Source: Laccaria trichodermophora (taxonomy: Eukaryota > Basidiomycota > Agaricomycetes > Agaricales > Hydnangiaceae). From it: 64,000 nt of DNA. This document shows positions 21,901 through 34,578 of this stretch, in pieces. The position numbers were made by a program, and so were the translations under genes. The stretch lies in assembly GCA_018417955.1 (NCBI GenBank), contig JACTVC010000003.1:1674001-1738000 (forward strand), given 5' to 3'. The notes under the pieces were generated by a model. It was given only the letters and a program-made list of their open reading frames with translations, made no database searches and was not told the origin of the DNA. How positions within the stretch are numbered: position 1 is the first letter of the stretch; every line of letters starts with the position of its first letter.

Positions 21901-24900
21901 GAGACAATGTCCGAGCGAACGGTGACTTCCACGAAGTCAAAAGACAAGGACAAGGAATCCAATGAGTCCCCAGAACCTGCCGTGCAGCCAATTTCTACTT
22001 CCTCAATACCGGGTTTTAAAAAACTATCTTCTTTGTCGCTGGATCCGGAGGATGCGATTACCTTAAGAGCCCGTGTCATACAGTTCAAGTATTTGAATGG
22101 CGATGAAGACAAAAATGAAGACAGCGCTTTCGAAAGCCTTCGCCGCCTCGTCGATCGAATTTCAGAACAGAACGCCACGGAGAAAGAACTTTCCGAAGGG
22201 CTTTGGGAGCTCGCTGAGCTCTTCTCGTCACCTCATACTTCGGTATCAAGCTTTGAACTGCTACAGAGTGGAGTTGTCGACGGATTGCTTCAATTCGCTG
22301 TTGATGAACACCGTGCAGGTATTTGTTTCGTTTGGATCAAGATTTCCCGATTTTATAACTGGCCTCTCAGTGAATAGCAAAAGACGCAAGGAAATGTTCT
22401 TGGATGCATTTGCAGGCAGAAAAGTGAAATCAATGGGTAATAGTCAATCTCCGTTTGCAATTCTTGTCAAAAAATTGCAGGAAAGCCTCACGAGGATGGA
22501 GTCATTCGATGTCATTACAGTTACACAAAACAGTGATGGTATGGTCTTTTGAAGACTAAGTTGTCTTTTTTTTTTTGTTGAGAACTGACACAACTTGGTA
22601 GATTCCAAACGAAGTTCCCCTTCCTTGCTCGCTCGCCAACTCCGCCTTCGCCTGATTACCGGTGATGAATCAGATGTTCCTCGAAATCTCCACAACATCG
22701 TTGTCTCCATCCATGCAATAGCTACCTTCCAAGCGCTCCATGACTACTTGCGTCCTCGTGTAGCTGGCTTACTGGGCCCTGGCTCTCGGTTATCGGGAAT
22801 GTTCGCAGCTCTCGCCGCCTCTGGTTTCACTGGATCGACATCGCGAGCATTAAACGAGGAATCATCTCAAGCGTCAAAGACTGTTTCAGGGGCGCTCGAG
22901 ACCAATCCTCCTCCTCCTGTTGCACCAGCCATTGTTACCCGCCGTCGTAGTCAACGTCTGAGTGCTAAAGCCAACCCTGCTAGCGAAAGTGTCTCTGCTA
23001 CAGATCAAATCGTTGCAGATGCATCAGCCTCTGCTGGACCATCGCTTCAGGGAGAGGCAACTGTTGTGGAGCCAGCGCCAAGTGAAACTGTGGTTGACTC
23101 CGAGCTACAAGCTGACTTTTCGGACGATGAGGATATCGATGCTGAGGTCTACGATGAAGAGGTCGATCCTGATATCTCAGTCGCAGATAAGACAATATCA
23201 TTGTCGGTCATAGAAGGTCGCAAATTCATCATCATTCTATCTTTTTTGAAGACTCATATCTGTGCCACAGATGGTTCAAAGATCGAAGCTCAAACACCAG
23301 ATGGAACACGTGTCGCCACACCGAGTGCCTCTGTTCAAGATGGTCCAACCCCGCCCTCGCTTCGTGCCTCCTTATCTAATAAAGCAACTTACGCTGCTGC
23401 TTTGAAGGCTAAACCCACTGATTGGCACCTCGAGTTCTCAATGGATGACCAGGTTCTTCCACTGGACCTAACCGTCTACGGTGCTATCCATCAACATGAG
23501 ATGCGAAAGAAGACTGGTGCGCTGCCACTCAACATGATCTGGCAAGGTGTATACACGATCAAATTCAAGAAAGTCGCCGGGCCACTCCCAAATTCTGAAA
23601 GTAGGTCATCACTCTTTATGTGTAACATACAAGCTAATCTCCTCAGGCCGCGGGGACGACATCGGAACCAAGAACAGATCGCCCAGTCCTTCTCTTTCGT
23701 CTTTGCCCGACGACGCGCCGCACGCAAAGATTTTGCGACTCCTGCGTGTCTTGAATCAACTAAACACTTTGGAGGCTGAACGATCTGTTTTTGTTGGAGA
23801 AAAGCGGAACCTTCCCGATTCGGCCTTTATCAACAATAAGCTGACTGCTAAACTCTCTCGTCAATTGGAGGAGCCCATGATAGTTGCTAGGTATGTTTGG
23901 GTCATGGTCCTCATCCTTTTCTTTGCTGATATCTTCCTACAGCTCATGTCTACCGGATTGGGCTTTGGACCTGCCACAGCATTTCCCTTTCATATTCCCC
24001 TTTGCTACGCGTTATAATTTCATACAGTCAACTTCCTTTGGATACGCACGTCTGATTCTCAAATGGCAAAGTCAACAAACTCGCGGGCAAGACACCTCTC
24101 GGAGGGATGATGGGATTGGTTTCCTTGGAAGATTGCAAAGACAAAAGGTCCGAATCTCCCGCAAGCACATTTTGGAATCGGCAGTGAAAGTGTTCGAGCT
24201 GTATGGATCCTCTTCTTCAGTCTTGGAGGTTGAATATTTTGAGGAGGTTGGAACAGGCCTTGGTCCAACGCTCGAATTCTATTCTTTGGTCTCCAAAGAG
24301 TTTGCTCGTAAAGACCTCAAGATCTGGAGGGATTCGGACGCAGCAGGATCTGGCGTCTATGTCGACCACCCAAGTGGCCTCTACCCAGCCCCTATAAGCC
24401 GAGAAGATATTGCAAACGATGGGGGACAGTAGGTGTCTCCCTTATTTCGCTCCTTCATGGGCTCAATGCTTTCTTAGGAAACGGACTCATATCTTACGAG
24501 TCGTTGGACAATTTGTTGCGAAGGCGATGCTTGATTCGCGTATCATTGACTTATCGTTCAGCAAGCTCTTCCTGAAGCACGTCCTCGGGGAAGAAGTTCC
24601 CCTCACACTGGCTTCTCTCAAAGTGAGTTGTATCATGCGTAAATAAGTGATGAAGCTTATTGTCTTAAGCTTGTGGATATGGACCTTGCCAACTCTCTCG
24701 CCAAACTGCAGAGTATCGCACAGGATAGCAGCAACACCGCCACTGACCCAGTAAGTTTTGGTCTAACCTCAAACAATATATTCACTGACAACTCCGTCAA
24801 GCTGTCACTCAAGGTTGCCAGAATAGAAAAGGTAACCATTGAAGACCTCGAGCTTGATTTCACCATTCCCGGTTATGACGTTGAGCTGCGGGTAAGATAC

Positions 24901-25621
24901 AAACTTGAAATATGCTTCATGTGCGCCCAACTTCTGTTCAACAGGAAAATGGCCGAAACATACCTGTAACTTCCGCAAACGTCGATGAATACGTTCATGA
25001 AGTTTTGGACGCTATTCTTGGCAAAGGAATTCAAATACAAGCGAAGGCATTCCGAGATGGTTTCTCAAAAGTGTTCCCCATGTCCGATTTGCGCGCATTC
25101 ACGGCTGATGAGCTAGTAATGCTCTTTGGCAATGCTGATGAAGATTGGAGCATTGAAAGTCAGTATTTTGCACATCCGTCGTGCCTCTCCCGTTACAATC
25201 GTCTTACTTGTTTTCTCTCCAGCGCTTTCGGAAGCTTTGAAGGCAGACCATGGCTTTAACGTTGAGAGTCGTGCGATTCGAGACCTCCTAGAGATCATGG
25301 CCCAGTATGACCGACCCACCCGTCGCGCATACCTTCAGTTCATCACTGGAAGTCCTAAGCTCCCTATTGGCGGTAAGTTCATTGCTTGGATCGTATCGAT
25401 TAACCTTTCACCTATTCAATGTAGGCTTCCGAGGGTTAAATCCTGCTTTGACTGTTGTTCGAAAACCTCACGAAGCACCCCTGACGGCGGATGATTATCT
25501 TCCAAGTGTGATGACATGTGTCAATTATCTCAAGTTGCCAGAGTATAGCACGAAGGCAGTCATGCGAGAAAAGTTGCGCGTTGCTATCCAGGAAGGTGTA
25601 GGCAGTTTCCATTTGTCCTGA
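18958..25621 (+). CDS. UFD4: UFD4/TRIP12-type HECT E3 ubiquitin ligase
   Basis: A very large HECT ligase of the N-degron/ubiquitin-fusion-degradation pathway, nuclear or cytosolic. The N-terminal ~250 residues are low-complexity and basic ([16 protein letters not shown] repeats), followed by an acidic run (19850-19930). Next comes an armadillo region: [37 protein letters not shown], and [19 protein letters not shown] to [12 protein letters not shown]. The middle part is variable, then a K-box-like [20 protein letters not shown]. The HECT domain includes [39 protein letters not shown] and [20 protein letters not shown]. The catalytic Cys lies in [17 protein letters not shown] near the C-terminus. 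At least 15 exons, about 1,800 residues. The symbol TRIP12 would fit equally well. No frame break was noted. Confidence 0.92.
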
Positions 25622-25856
25622 TTATTTTCGACATGTTACATCTCTAAACGCACCCAAACGTCCTACACACTCCTACGCATCACTCTTCTTGACTGTGCTT
25701 TCAATAAAATAACTTTAGAGCCCAAGTAAGTAGTACTCTGCGAAATTGGATTTCATCAAGATTTGAGGGATGACTAAGATTAAGAGGTCAATTATGTAAG
25801 GGTCCAACAGCTCTCGTTCTCGACAACTGCCGTGACTATTTCTTTCCAGTTCTACT

Positions 25857-26445
25857 ATGTCGAAACATCATCCAGGTATGCGAATAGGCCAATCGTATGA
25901 AACGTGTTCTCATGTTGTGTTGTGAAGATCTCATAATGTGCCGACGTCAGCCTGGCATCGGTATGTGGAACGCTCCTCAATCAATAGCAACGTTCTCATT
26001 TAATTCATACAGCAATTGGTCGCTTATGCGAGAAATGCGACGGGAAATGGTACGTTTAATATGAGATCGAACAGCAAGATAACTCTGACACGCCACATAG
26101 TCCTGTCTGTGATTCGTACGTCCGACCAGAAACTCTTGTTAGGATATGCGACGAGTGTAACTTTGGTACATATGGGGGACGATGCATAATTTGCGGCTCA
26201 CCTGGTACGCCCTGCTACCGTCTGGCGATTTGACGTGTCCTCATTAATAACTCTAGGTATCTCTGACGCGTATTATTGTGCGGAGTGCACGCGACTCGAG
26301 AAGGATCGTGATGGCTGCCCGAAAATTGTGAATCTGGGTGCAAGCAGGACGGATTTGTTCTATGAACGACGTCGTCTAGGCAAGTTGCCAACAGTATTGC
26401 CTGTGTCATGCCACTCAAACTCTTTTAGGTTTCAAGAAAGGCTAG
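25857..26445 (+). CDS. RDS3: RDS3/PHF5A, zinc-finger subunit of the SF3b splicing complex
   Basis: A tiny, extremely conserved U2 snRNP protein (about 110 residues) that, with SF3B1, forms the branch-point adenosine pocket. The reading is [16 protein letters not shown], then [58 protein letters not shown], and [20 protein letters not shown], ending YERRRLGFKKG. All CxxC zinc pairs are present. Six exons are packed into 589 bp. The last intron (26380-26428, 49 bp) starts with GCAAGT, and only this GC-AG splice gives the conserved GFKKG end. The nearby GT would instead run into an unrelated tail. Convergent with the PB1/ZZ gene, 75 bp apart. Confidence 0.95.
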
Positions 26446-26520
26446 TCTACAAATATGGCAATACGTGTAATATAGACAGATACATGTCAGTCATTGTACA
26501 AGCATGTGGTGGGCCGTGGT

Positions 26521-29500
26521 CAGCGGTAAACGGGGTAGGGAATAGCAGGTGGACTGCCGTTCGGGCTGTCCAAGTTCGCAAAACTTCTGTTGGTTGGTTA
26601 TTATAAGTACCAGATACATGCACAGAGAGTTACATACTTGAACAGCTGCATGTCAATCTAATCGGCGATGAAAGGTGGCAGTCAGTAATGGTTTAAAAGA
26701 GGAACTTCATCAGACAAACCGTAGATTTGAAAACAATGAAAACGTGCGTGTCATCGTGCGTATCCACAGCCTCGCAGGTGTCGCAAAGGTCGATGCCACA
26801 ATATGCACAGCGAAACCATTCGCCGTGAATGCAATCCAGGCATCGATCACATAGGGCTGCCGGATGCACAAGAGACTTCAAATAAGCTGAGCAGTTCACG
26901 ATGTCGATTATTAAGGCTGTGTGGAATTCAAGTGTAAAAACGGACCTCCCGGACCATCAGACTCCGGCGAATTACTATTACGAGTGCCTGCGGGTAGTTG
27001 ATACCTAAAAAGTTGAAAAAAAAATTGAGAAAAACTCCATTGATCGACGTAGTGTGTTACTGACAGTGGCGGGAGCAGGGCGTATGGGGCTTGTATGGGT
27101 CTTTGAACTGGTCTTGGAAGCTTGAAAAAAATATGCATTGGATCATGCACCAAGTATGACTGAGCTTCGCATGCCTCGCACTGTTCAAAAGGATTAGGCA
27201 AGACAGGCGAAATTCAAACAAACTTATTACCAGGCTATATGATGCTGTTGCGGATGGACAATGGGCGCATTGATACCTCGTGCCAATGATGGGCTAGAAA
27301 GCTCCTAAAGCCCTGGTGGGATATGTAGCCAAAGGACTTACCTGACGACAAGCGTTGCAATTCACTCGATGCTCGTCAGACGATTGTGAGGTATGATCCC
27401 TTGATCCCGATCCAACAACGGTACGAGCATAAGATGACACTTCCGATTTCGCTTTGGATCGTGGAACTGCGAAGCCAACGTTTGCTGCGTCTCTTCCCGT
27501 CCACAGATGAATTGCGCGGCTGCTTGCCCTTTGAAGCTAATAAAAAAGAGATTGACCATAGCTCTTGATAGTGTTAAAGTCACCTACCTCGGTTGTTTCC
27601 AGAGGATATGGTATCTAATGAAAGCTTTTCAAAAGATTTTTGAGGGAAGATTTCTGATCATACCTTGATTAGAATATGGGATGAATTGTGTCCTCCGTCT
27701 GACGAATCGAGGTTTCCCGGTAACCCAGCTGATTCGCAGTTTGAACAGATATCGACGGAATCACATATCGCGCAGTGAAAGCGTGCACCAACGATGTCAA
27801 GAAGACAGCTGATGTCGTACGTAATTAGCCTCATAGATGCGCATTAAAAATTTACTCACTGTGCACATTTGACTCCAGGGTGTTTGAGAGCTTACAGATG
27901 GTGAATATTCGTCGCCGCGAGCACCAACATAGTTGACTCACAAAGTTCTTCGCTAGGGTCAGGGGGTATGTTGGGAAGGTAGTCGGGTTCGCTATGGGAA
28001 CGCATAGGTTTATCCGGAACGATCAGGAAAGCGTGGGTTGGGTGTAGTTCGTGGACTTGACTAAAGATGAGGTTTTAAAAAAACTCCCGCGAATCTGAGG
28101 AAGAATGATACCTATAGCAAGCGCGACATAGGTGTAATTTCGGACAGGAAGCACACTTGTATCTCTTGCGAGGCGTTACTGCAGAACACGTCGAGCATTT
28201 AGAAACCTTATTCTCGTCGAGGACTATTATTCACAGGTTTTATCAGCTGTGACCCGCCAATCCAGTGGAAAACGTCATCTACGTACCAACATCTTCCCAA
28301 CCTGATTGGCTCCAAACCTTTTCTTTATAGGCGTGCCGGAATTGACCCTTTTTAGGAGCTGCCCGCCTCCACTGCAATGCTCGCTGTGCATCTGCTGGGG
28401 ATAAAGCAGAATCCGGACTATAGCCAGGAGACACTCCAGGAGTCGCAAGTCCAGCCTCTATTGCATGGTGAACTCCAGCGGATTCGATACAACCTGAGCA
28501 CAATTCGTACCCGGCGTGAGTTTGCGTTGTTTGAAGTGGTAAAGTACTGCTAGACCCCCAAAGAGATGGAAGAGACGGGAGAGAAGGAAATGATGAAATT
28601 GAAGGCAGAGAAGGGAGTGGTTTTGAACGTTGGACGTTGGCCAATGACTCCAAACTTCCGACATATGTTTGCGAGGAACTAGAACCACCGCTCGATAATG
28701 GCTGGCGAGGTGGGTACGAATAAAGGGTCTCTTCTGGGTCAGCAAAAGACTTTTGCATTGGCGATTTCTCGCCACAGGTAGAGCAAACGTAGCGAATGGC
28801 GTCAAGATGAACGCCGCAATGGGAGCAATCAGTCAGAATTTCTGGAGGTGGCGCAGTCATCGAAAGGTAGGGCAGAAACTCCTTGTCGAAACCAGAGTTA
28901 GCAAGGGGATGACTGAGAGTTGGTAGAGGATCAGAGTTGTGTGTATAAAACGAAGGCGTTGATGTTGATGGGTGTGGCCTTCGATTTTCCACGGAGTCTA
29001 CTTGCTGCGCAGCAAGCCAATTCAGATGCATGGAAGTTGGTCTTGGTTTTACTACCTGAATTCCTTCTGCTACTCCGTCTTCGTCAGGGTCATGTCCTTC
29101 GTCATCGCCAGAGCCATGAGTCTGTGAGGCAGAACCGGAGGTATATGTATAGTAATATTTGCCACGCGGATCCCTCTCTAGTGCGAGATCCCCGCCCAAT
29201 TCGTCTTGCGAATCAAGAGAAAGCGACAGGCTGTCTGGAATTGACGGCTCTGGCAAAGCGCCTAGCATTGAACGTATGGTACGCTCGTTCTGGTCACGCA
29301 ACCATGCGGCTCCTCGGTCATTGGCAGCTAGCGATTCAAAATCGATGCTAGAGGAATCATCACCAAGCGCCTCCTGCAATTTGAGGCGTTCGAATACCGC
29401 GGATGGATCCTCGGGGTAGCGCTCTGATGCAGATAATTCACCCTCATCTGCAAATGGATCGTGGGCTGTCGCATCACCTTTTGTAATATTAGAATCGTCC

Positions 29501-30152
29501 ATCCTGCTCACAGAGGTGATGCCAATCGAAAATGTATCATGTGATGAACCATTTACACCCTTCCGTGGCCCGCTAAACGTAGAAGAAGAATGTGAGGCCC
29601 TTGAATTGACAAGCGATGAGGCGCCTTGATCCTTAGAACTGACAGTGACGGAGTCATCGTCAAGGTCAACGGAAGGGGCGCCAAAAGAAAAAGATTGCTG
29701 ACTTCCATTACGATTTCTGTAATCATCCAAGCTCACAAGCGATGATGTATCTGAGAGGCTAGGTCCGTCGTAGTCGACTGTGATGCTGACACGAAGGGTA
29801 ACCTTCCGTGGACCGAAGCTCCGCCCAGAAAGAATGGATGCTGCAGATGATAAAGGGGCATCATCACCTGCTTGAAAGTATTGGATTGCTTCGGTGAGAT
29901 CAGTCTCGGTGGTGATATTTGTTATCTCTCCATCATCGTCCTTGTACGCAATAGCGTATGAAGTGGCGGATAACGAGAAACACTGCTCAACCTTATTTCA
30001 CAAGTCAGAGGAGAGTAGCGATAGGTTCGTGCGCTTACTTTGTGCCGGAGTAAATCATAGGAGCAATTCCGTGCGGAACTGAATGTGATTCTCTTGTGCC
30101 ATTTGTCGAAAGTGCATTTTACAATGAGGGGCCGATCTGGGCGACTGTGCAT
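26521..30152 (-). CDS. NBR1-like PB1 and multi-ZZ zinc-finger protein
   Basis: The protein starts with a PB1 domain: [18 protein letters not shown] carries the basic face, and [20 protein letters not shown] carries the acidic OPCA motif, so it could self-assemble. A Ser/Asp-rich region of about 300 residues follows. Then about five ZZ-type zinc fingers are read: [65 protein letters not shown] with [19 protein letters not shown], and [18 protein letters not shown] with [12 protein letters not shown]. It ends with [20 protein letters not shown], stop at 26521. PB1 plus ZZ is the architecture of NBR1/p62 selective-autophagy receptors. The FW (four-tryptophan) domain typical of NBR1 was not seen. 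Exon borders inside 27.2-28.2 kb are approximate. The head shares a 169-bp promoter region with CAT2. Confidence 0.8.
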
Positions 30153-30321
30153 CTGAAATTAGGTTAGTAGTTTGAAGAAAGGTGAGCGAGCACTAGCAAT
30201 TTCAGACTGCCGCTGGTAAACATCTCCGCAGCGTTATCATCAAGTATTTACGTTTATTTAACAGCAATATAAGCATGATCCATGACCGTCTTTTCTACCG
30301 GTTGCCAACCGGCAGAGAACG

Positions 30322-32672
30322 ATGCTCGTGAGCAGCTGCCAACGCTCCTTCTTTCGACGCACGATGTCTACATTCAAGCTCGGTCGCCGTCCAGAGAACT
30401 GGAAAGCTGCTGCCCCAGATCCCCTCCCCAATTCCCTCACTTTCGCCTCTCAGTCGACCCTGACGAAGTTGCCGGTCCCTGCACTTCATGATACCCTCTC
30501 ACGTCTGAAGGATTCCTTGAAACCTATTGCGTGGTCGGATGCGGAATACAACGCTATAGATAAGAAGATAGACCTATTTGCCGCCAACGAGGGTCCTGTA
30601 CTCCATTCCCGGCTATTGAAGCGGGCGGAGGATACCCAACACTGGTTAGAGAATTGGTGGGATGATGGAGGTTATTTAGGCTACCGGGACTCCGTACGTC
30701 TTTGTCTTTGCCGACCTTGAATCTCTTAATCTTAGTGGCCGTAGGTTGTTGTTAACGTCTCTTATTATTGTGTGTCTACGCTCAATCGTTCATCATTTTA
30801 ACGGTGCTCATATGTCTTGTCAGATGGTTTCGACCGTCCTCCTGCCCATCTCGGACAAACTCCTGTTGCAAGAGCTGCGGGTATTGCACGCGCCGCAATG
30901 ATCTTCCGCCAACGATTGAAGCAAGGCCTCATCAAACCAGAAGCCACCAAGGAGGGATCAATTTGCATGGACACATATCGGTGAGCTATGCAGGTCGGGA
31001 TGAAATGTTCAATATTTATTTCCAACCAGCTGGATGTTTGATTGTTGCCGGGTGCCCGGCCCAGAGGGCCTCGATTGGAGTGTTTCCTATGCAAAGGCAG
31101 GCGACCTTGGAGAATCTGGGCACATCATAGTTTTGCGGAAGAACCGGGTGTGGAAAGTTGAAATGACACACAATAAACGGATTCTAAGCACACAGGAAGT
31201 TGAACAGTGAGCCCCTCTCATTCATTCGTGTCGTTAATCAGGCTCAGCTTAAGCGAACAGGCAAATACAACACATTTACGATAACACTTTACAGGATTAC
31301 CCCGGCATCGGCGTTTTGACAGCGTCTAATCGTGATATTTGGGCGAAGGTATGAGTTCAGGGTGCTGATTCCTTGAATGCTTCAAGAGACGGACTGAACA
31401 CCGGGTGCCAGGACTATAACGAACTCGCATCATCACCCGTCAACTCATCTATACTGAAAGCTATACAGTCCTCTGCATTTATCATCAGCCTCGACTCCTC
31501 CGCGCCTACAACTCCAGTACATCACAGTCGAGCTTTGTGGCATGGCGACGTCATCGACGGAATACCTACCGGCCTTCGCAACCGCTGGGTCGACAAACCT
31601 TGCCAGTTTGTTGTGTTCGACAATGCATGTGCTGGCTTTATGGGTGAACATTCAGTTATGGATGGCACGCCGACTGCGCGGATGTGCGATGATGTTCTCG
31701 ACATGCTCTACGACCCTGCATTTGACCATGGAATTACCGCTGTCTCGCTGACACCTGCTGCTCTGGACTGGGAAATTTCTCCAGCGATCTCCAAGGCTAT
31801 CTCTGTTGCTGACGCTGCCGCAAGGGACCTAACAGAGAGTCAAGAATTGAATTTTCATCTTACATCGTATGGGAAGGCTGCGATTAAGGAGTTTGGTGTT
31901 TCGCCGGATTCATGGGCACAGATGATTATCCAGCTAGCATATAAACGACTTATTGGGAATGAGAATCGAATTGGCGCGACTTACGAAGCTGCAACCACTC
32001 GGAAGTTTTACAAAGGGCGTACAGAAGCAATTCGTGTTGTGACGAATGAATCCGACGCTTGGGTTAGAAGTATGGACGATAAGAATGTAAATGCGGTTCA
32101 GCGGAAAAAACTTTTTGATCAAGCTACCAAAAAACATGTGAGTCTAGCAAAGACCGCTGGTCAGGGCCAGGGTGTCGACCGTCATTTGTTCGGTACGCTT
32201 CATTGTTAATCTAACTCTGGTTGGGGTTGGTCTAATATTCCAATAGGACTCAAGAAGCTCCTACGCGAGGGGGAGGCTACACCCGCGCTCTTCACTGATC
32301 CAGTTTACACTCGCTCGAGTTACTGGTGCCTGAGTACTTCGGCGATCTTTTCAAAACACTTCCCAGTATATGGATGGGGTGAGGTGCGCTATTTTTTTTA
32401 TTGCTTCACTTGTCATCTTGACCCCTTATTCTCTCTGGAGGTTGTCCCTGATGGCTTCGGAGTTGCGTACATGACTGGTTATGATGGTGACTTTTTTCCC
32501 TCCCAATTTGTCTTAGCCTGTCATTGAAAAGATATGGCTAGATCGTCTGCAATACACCATAACGTCCCGCAAGGAAATGCCAAACGCCAAGTTTACGCAG
32601 GAAATTTCACGGGCAGCTGATGATCTCTACGCGTTACACGCGGAAGTCGGCGCTACAAAGGCCAAATTGTGA
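30322..32672 (+). CDS. CAT2: Carnitine O-acetyltransferase (CAT2-type)
   Basis: It transfers acetyl groups between CoA and carnitine for peroxisome/cytosol-to-mitochondrion shuttling. From ATG 30322 the protein starts MLVSSCQRSFFRRTMSTFKL, an Arg-rich presequence-like N-terminus. A second Met at 30364 would skip it. It ends TKAKL, and AKL is a canonical peroxisomal PTS1. Core motifs are LPVPALHDTLSRLKDSLKP, HWLENWWDDGGYLGYRDS, NVSYYYGFDRPP, and DNACAGFMGEHSVMDGTPT with the catalytic His. TYEAATTRKFYKGRTEAIRV, HLFGLKKLL and YWCLSTSAIFS follow. About 630 residues in several exons with 45-60 bp introns, including one whose donor GTACGT at 30695 pairs with a GCCGTAG acceptor. No break seen. Confidence 0.93.
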
Positions 32673-32992
32673 GCTTTGGAAATTGACTACAGCGAGGCGA
32701 TTGTGGATGGCGTATGTCGTATCTCCTGGAAAGCGCGTCGGACCAGTACCACCTTGATCATATCATTTGCTTTGCAGTTAGTTACATAGTTACACAAAGC
32801 GATATTGGCATAACAGACATTCTAGTCTCGAACTTTCAAAGTTTTAGAGTCTGGCTCACAAGAAAATCGTGCGTGATGCGAACGTGATTATGAATTATTT
32901 CTGTAAAGTTTGAGGACAAGTTATTTTTGAGTTATTTGACAACTTGCGACAGCCAATACTTCTTCATCTCATTTGCTGTTGACACGCCCATT
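32673..32992. other. Intergenic: CAT2 3' flank and RPF1 upstream region
   Basis: AT-rich, with no gene recognised. The open frame of RPF1 extends upstream to about 32927, but the conserved N-terminus starts at ATG 32993. Confidence 0.4.
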
Positions 32993-34339
32993 ATGTCCGC
33001 TAGCCGTTTCGAACCATCAAGCATTAAAAACAAGATAAAACGGGAGGAGATTGCTCGTAAATCAAAGAAAGCTAAAAATCAACTCAAGCTTCAAAAGCGG
33101 CTGGCTCAAGCGAAGGAGGAAGCCAATGATCCCGCAGCTAAAAAGGTGTGTGGTAGACTGAGGACATTCCGGAAACCCCGCACTTACCCTCTCGACTCTA
33201 GAAACGACTGGCTGAAAATGTTCCACGCACACTCGATAATACTCGCGAATTTGATCAATCCATCCTTACAGCCGACCCCTCGAGTTCAGCTGGGGGCTCA
33301 TTCTCTGGGCAAGAGGAGGTAGCGGCTGATCTTGCTGCAGATCCCTTTGCATCGTACTTTACCTCAGAAGACGATCCAAGCATCCCACCCAAGATATTGA
33401 TCACAACGTCGCCCAAAGCTTCGACGTCGACGTACGACTTTTGTGACGAGTTAGTAGGAGTCTTCCCAGGCGCGGAATTTATTCGTCGAAAAAAAGGGAA
33501 GGGCTTTGAGTTGGGAAGGATAGCCGGATGGGCTGCAGACCGTGGCTACAAGCATTTGTGTGTGGTCAATGAGGACATGAAGAAACCGAGTACGCTCGTC
33601 CGTTCCCGGCGACCTCCATACTCATATTTTTCACCAGACGCCATTACCCTTGTTCATCTGCCCAACGGTCCTACAGCGTATTTCAAACTCACGTCGGTTG
33701 AGTTAACCAAACAGATATATGTGGGTTCTCTGCCTCTACTCTCCTCGGTTTATCTGACCTTGAACTTCACGCAGGGACATGCACGAGCGACATCACACCA
33801 TCCCGAACTCGTCTTGAATGGCTTCGTTACGCGGCTTGGTCACGCTGTTGGACGTCTCTTCCAAACCACTTTTCCTCCTTTACCTGAGTTCCAAGGACGG
33901 CAAGTCGTGACTCTCCACAACCAACGTGACTTCCTGTTTTTTAGGCGGCATCGGTAAGCTCTTGCACCCTTTTTTATATTTGACTATTTGGCGCTCACTA
34001 TGACCCATTACAGTTATGCTTTCCGATCTCCGGAAAAGGTTGCCCTTCAAGAGATCGGCCCACGCTTCACTCTTAAACTGCGTTGGTTGAAAAAGAACAT
34101 TCCGGCAGTGCAGAATTTTGGAGAGCAACCTCAACCTCTCGCCTTCGACTCGGAGCCAACGGAGACAGATTCCAAGGAAGCAGCTTCTGAACAAATCCCG
34201 AAGAAGGTTGTACCTCCGAAGCAGGACGAATATATCTGGACGTGGAAGGTATGTCTTTCATCGTTGCTGATGACTGCCTTCCATTCATTCCGTCTTTCAG
34301 CCGGAATTGGAGACAACAAGGCGCACTTTCTTCTTATGA
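32993..34339 (+). CDS. RPF1: RPF1, Brix-domain ribosome production factor
   Basis: A nucleolar protein needed for 60S subunit assembly (27S pre-rRNA processing). It starts MSASRFEPSSIKNKIKREE, followed by a Lys-rich coiled segment and ENVPRTLDNTREFD after the first intron. The Brix domain reads PPKILITTSPKAS, FIRRKKGKGFELGRIAGWA, HLCVVNEDMKKP, ITLVHLPNGPTAYFKLTSV, HHPELVLNGFVTRLGHAVG and QVVTLHNQRDFLFFRRHRY. It ends QEIGPRFTLKLRWLKK and, after the last intron, PELETTRRTFFL. The IKN start and the RRTFFL-type end distinguish it from IMP4, the other Brix family considered. Length is slightly above the human protein because of an inserted acidic stretch before the end. No break seen. Confidence 0.93.
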
Positions 34340-34578
34340 CCTTCAGATTACTTGGGATCACCACCACTTGGTCCTTTTTCCCTGTTAACTTTCATATTGT
34401 TGTATGACCGGGAAGCTGCTGCCAATAAAAGTTACATACAAAATGATTGAGTATGATTGCAACTTAGTAGCTTAAAATTATTTCTACCAGCGGAGCTAAT
34501 GTGAAAACCAATCGAATTTGTTTGGGCAACTTTGGATAGCTTGACACTCCACTAACCTCTCTCCCTCTCACCCCCATC

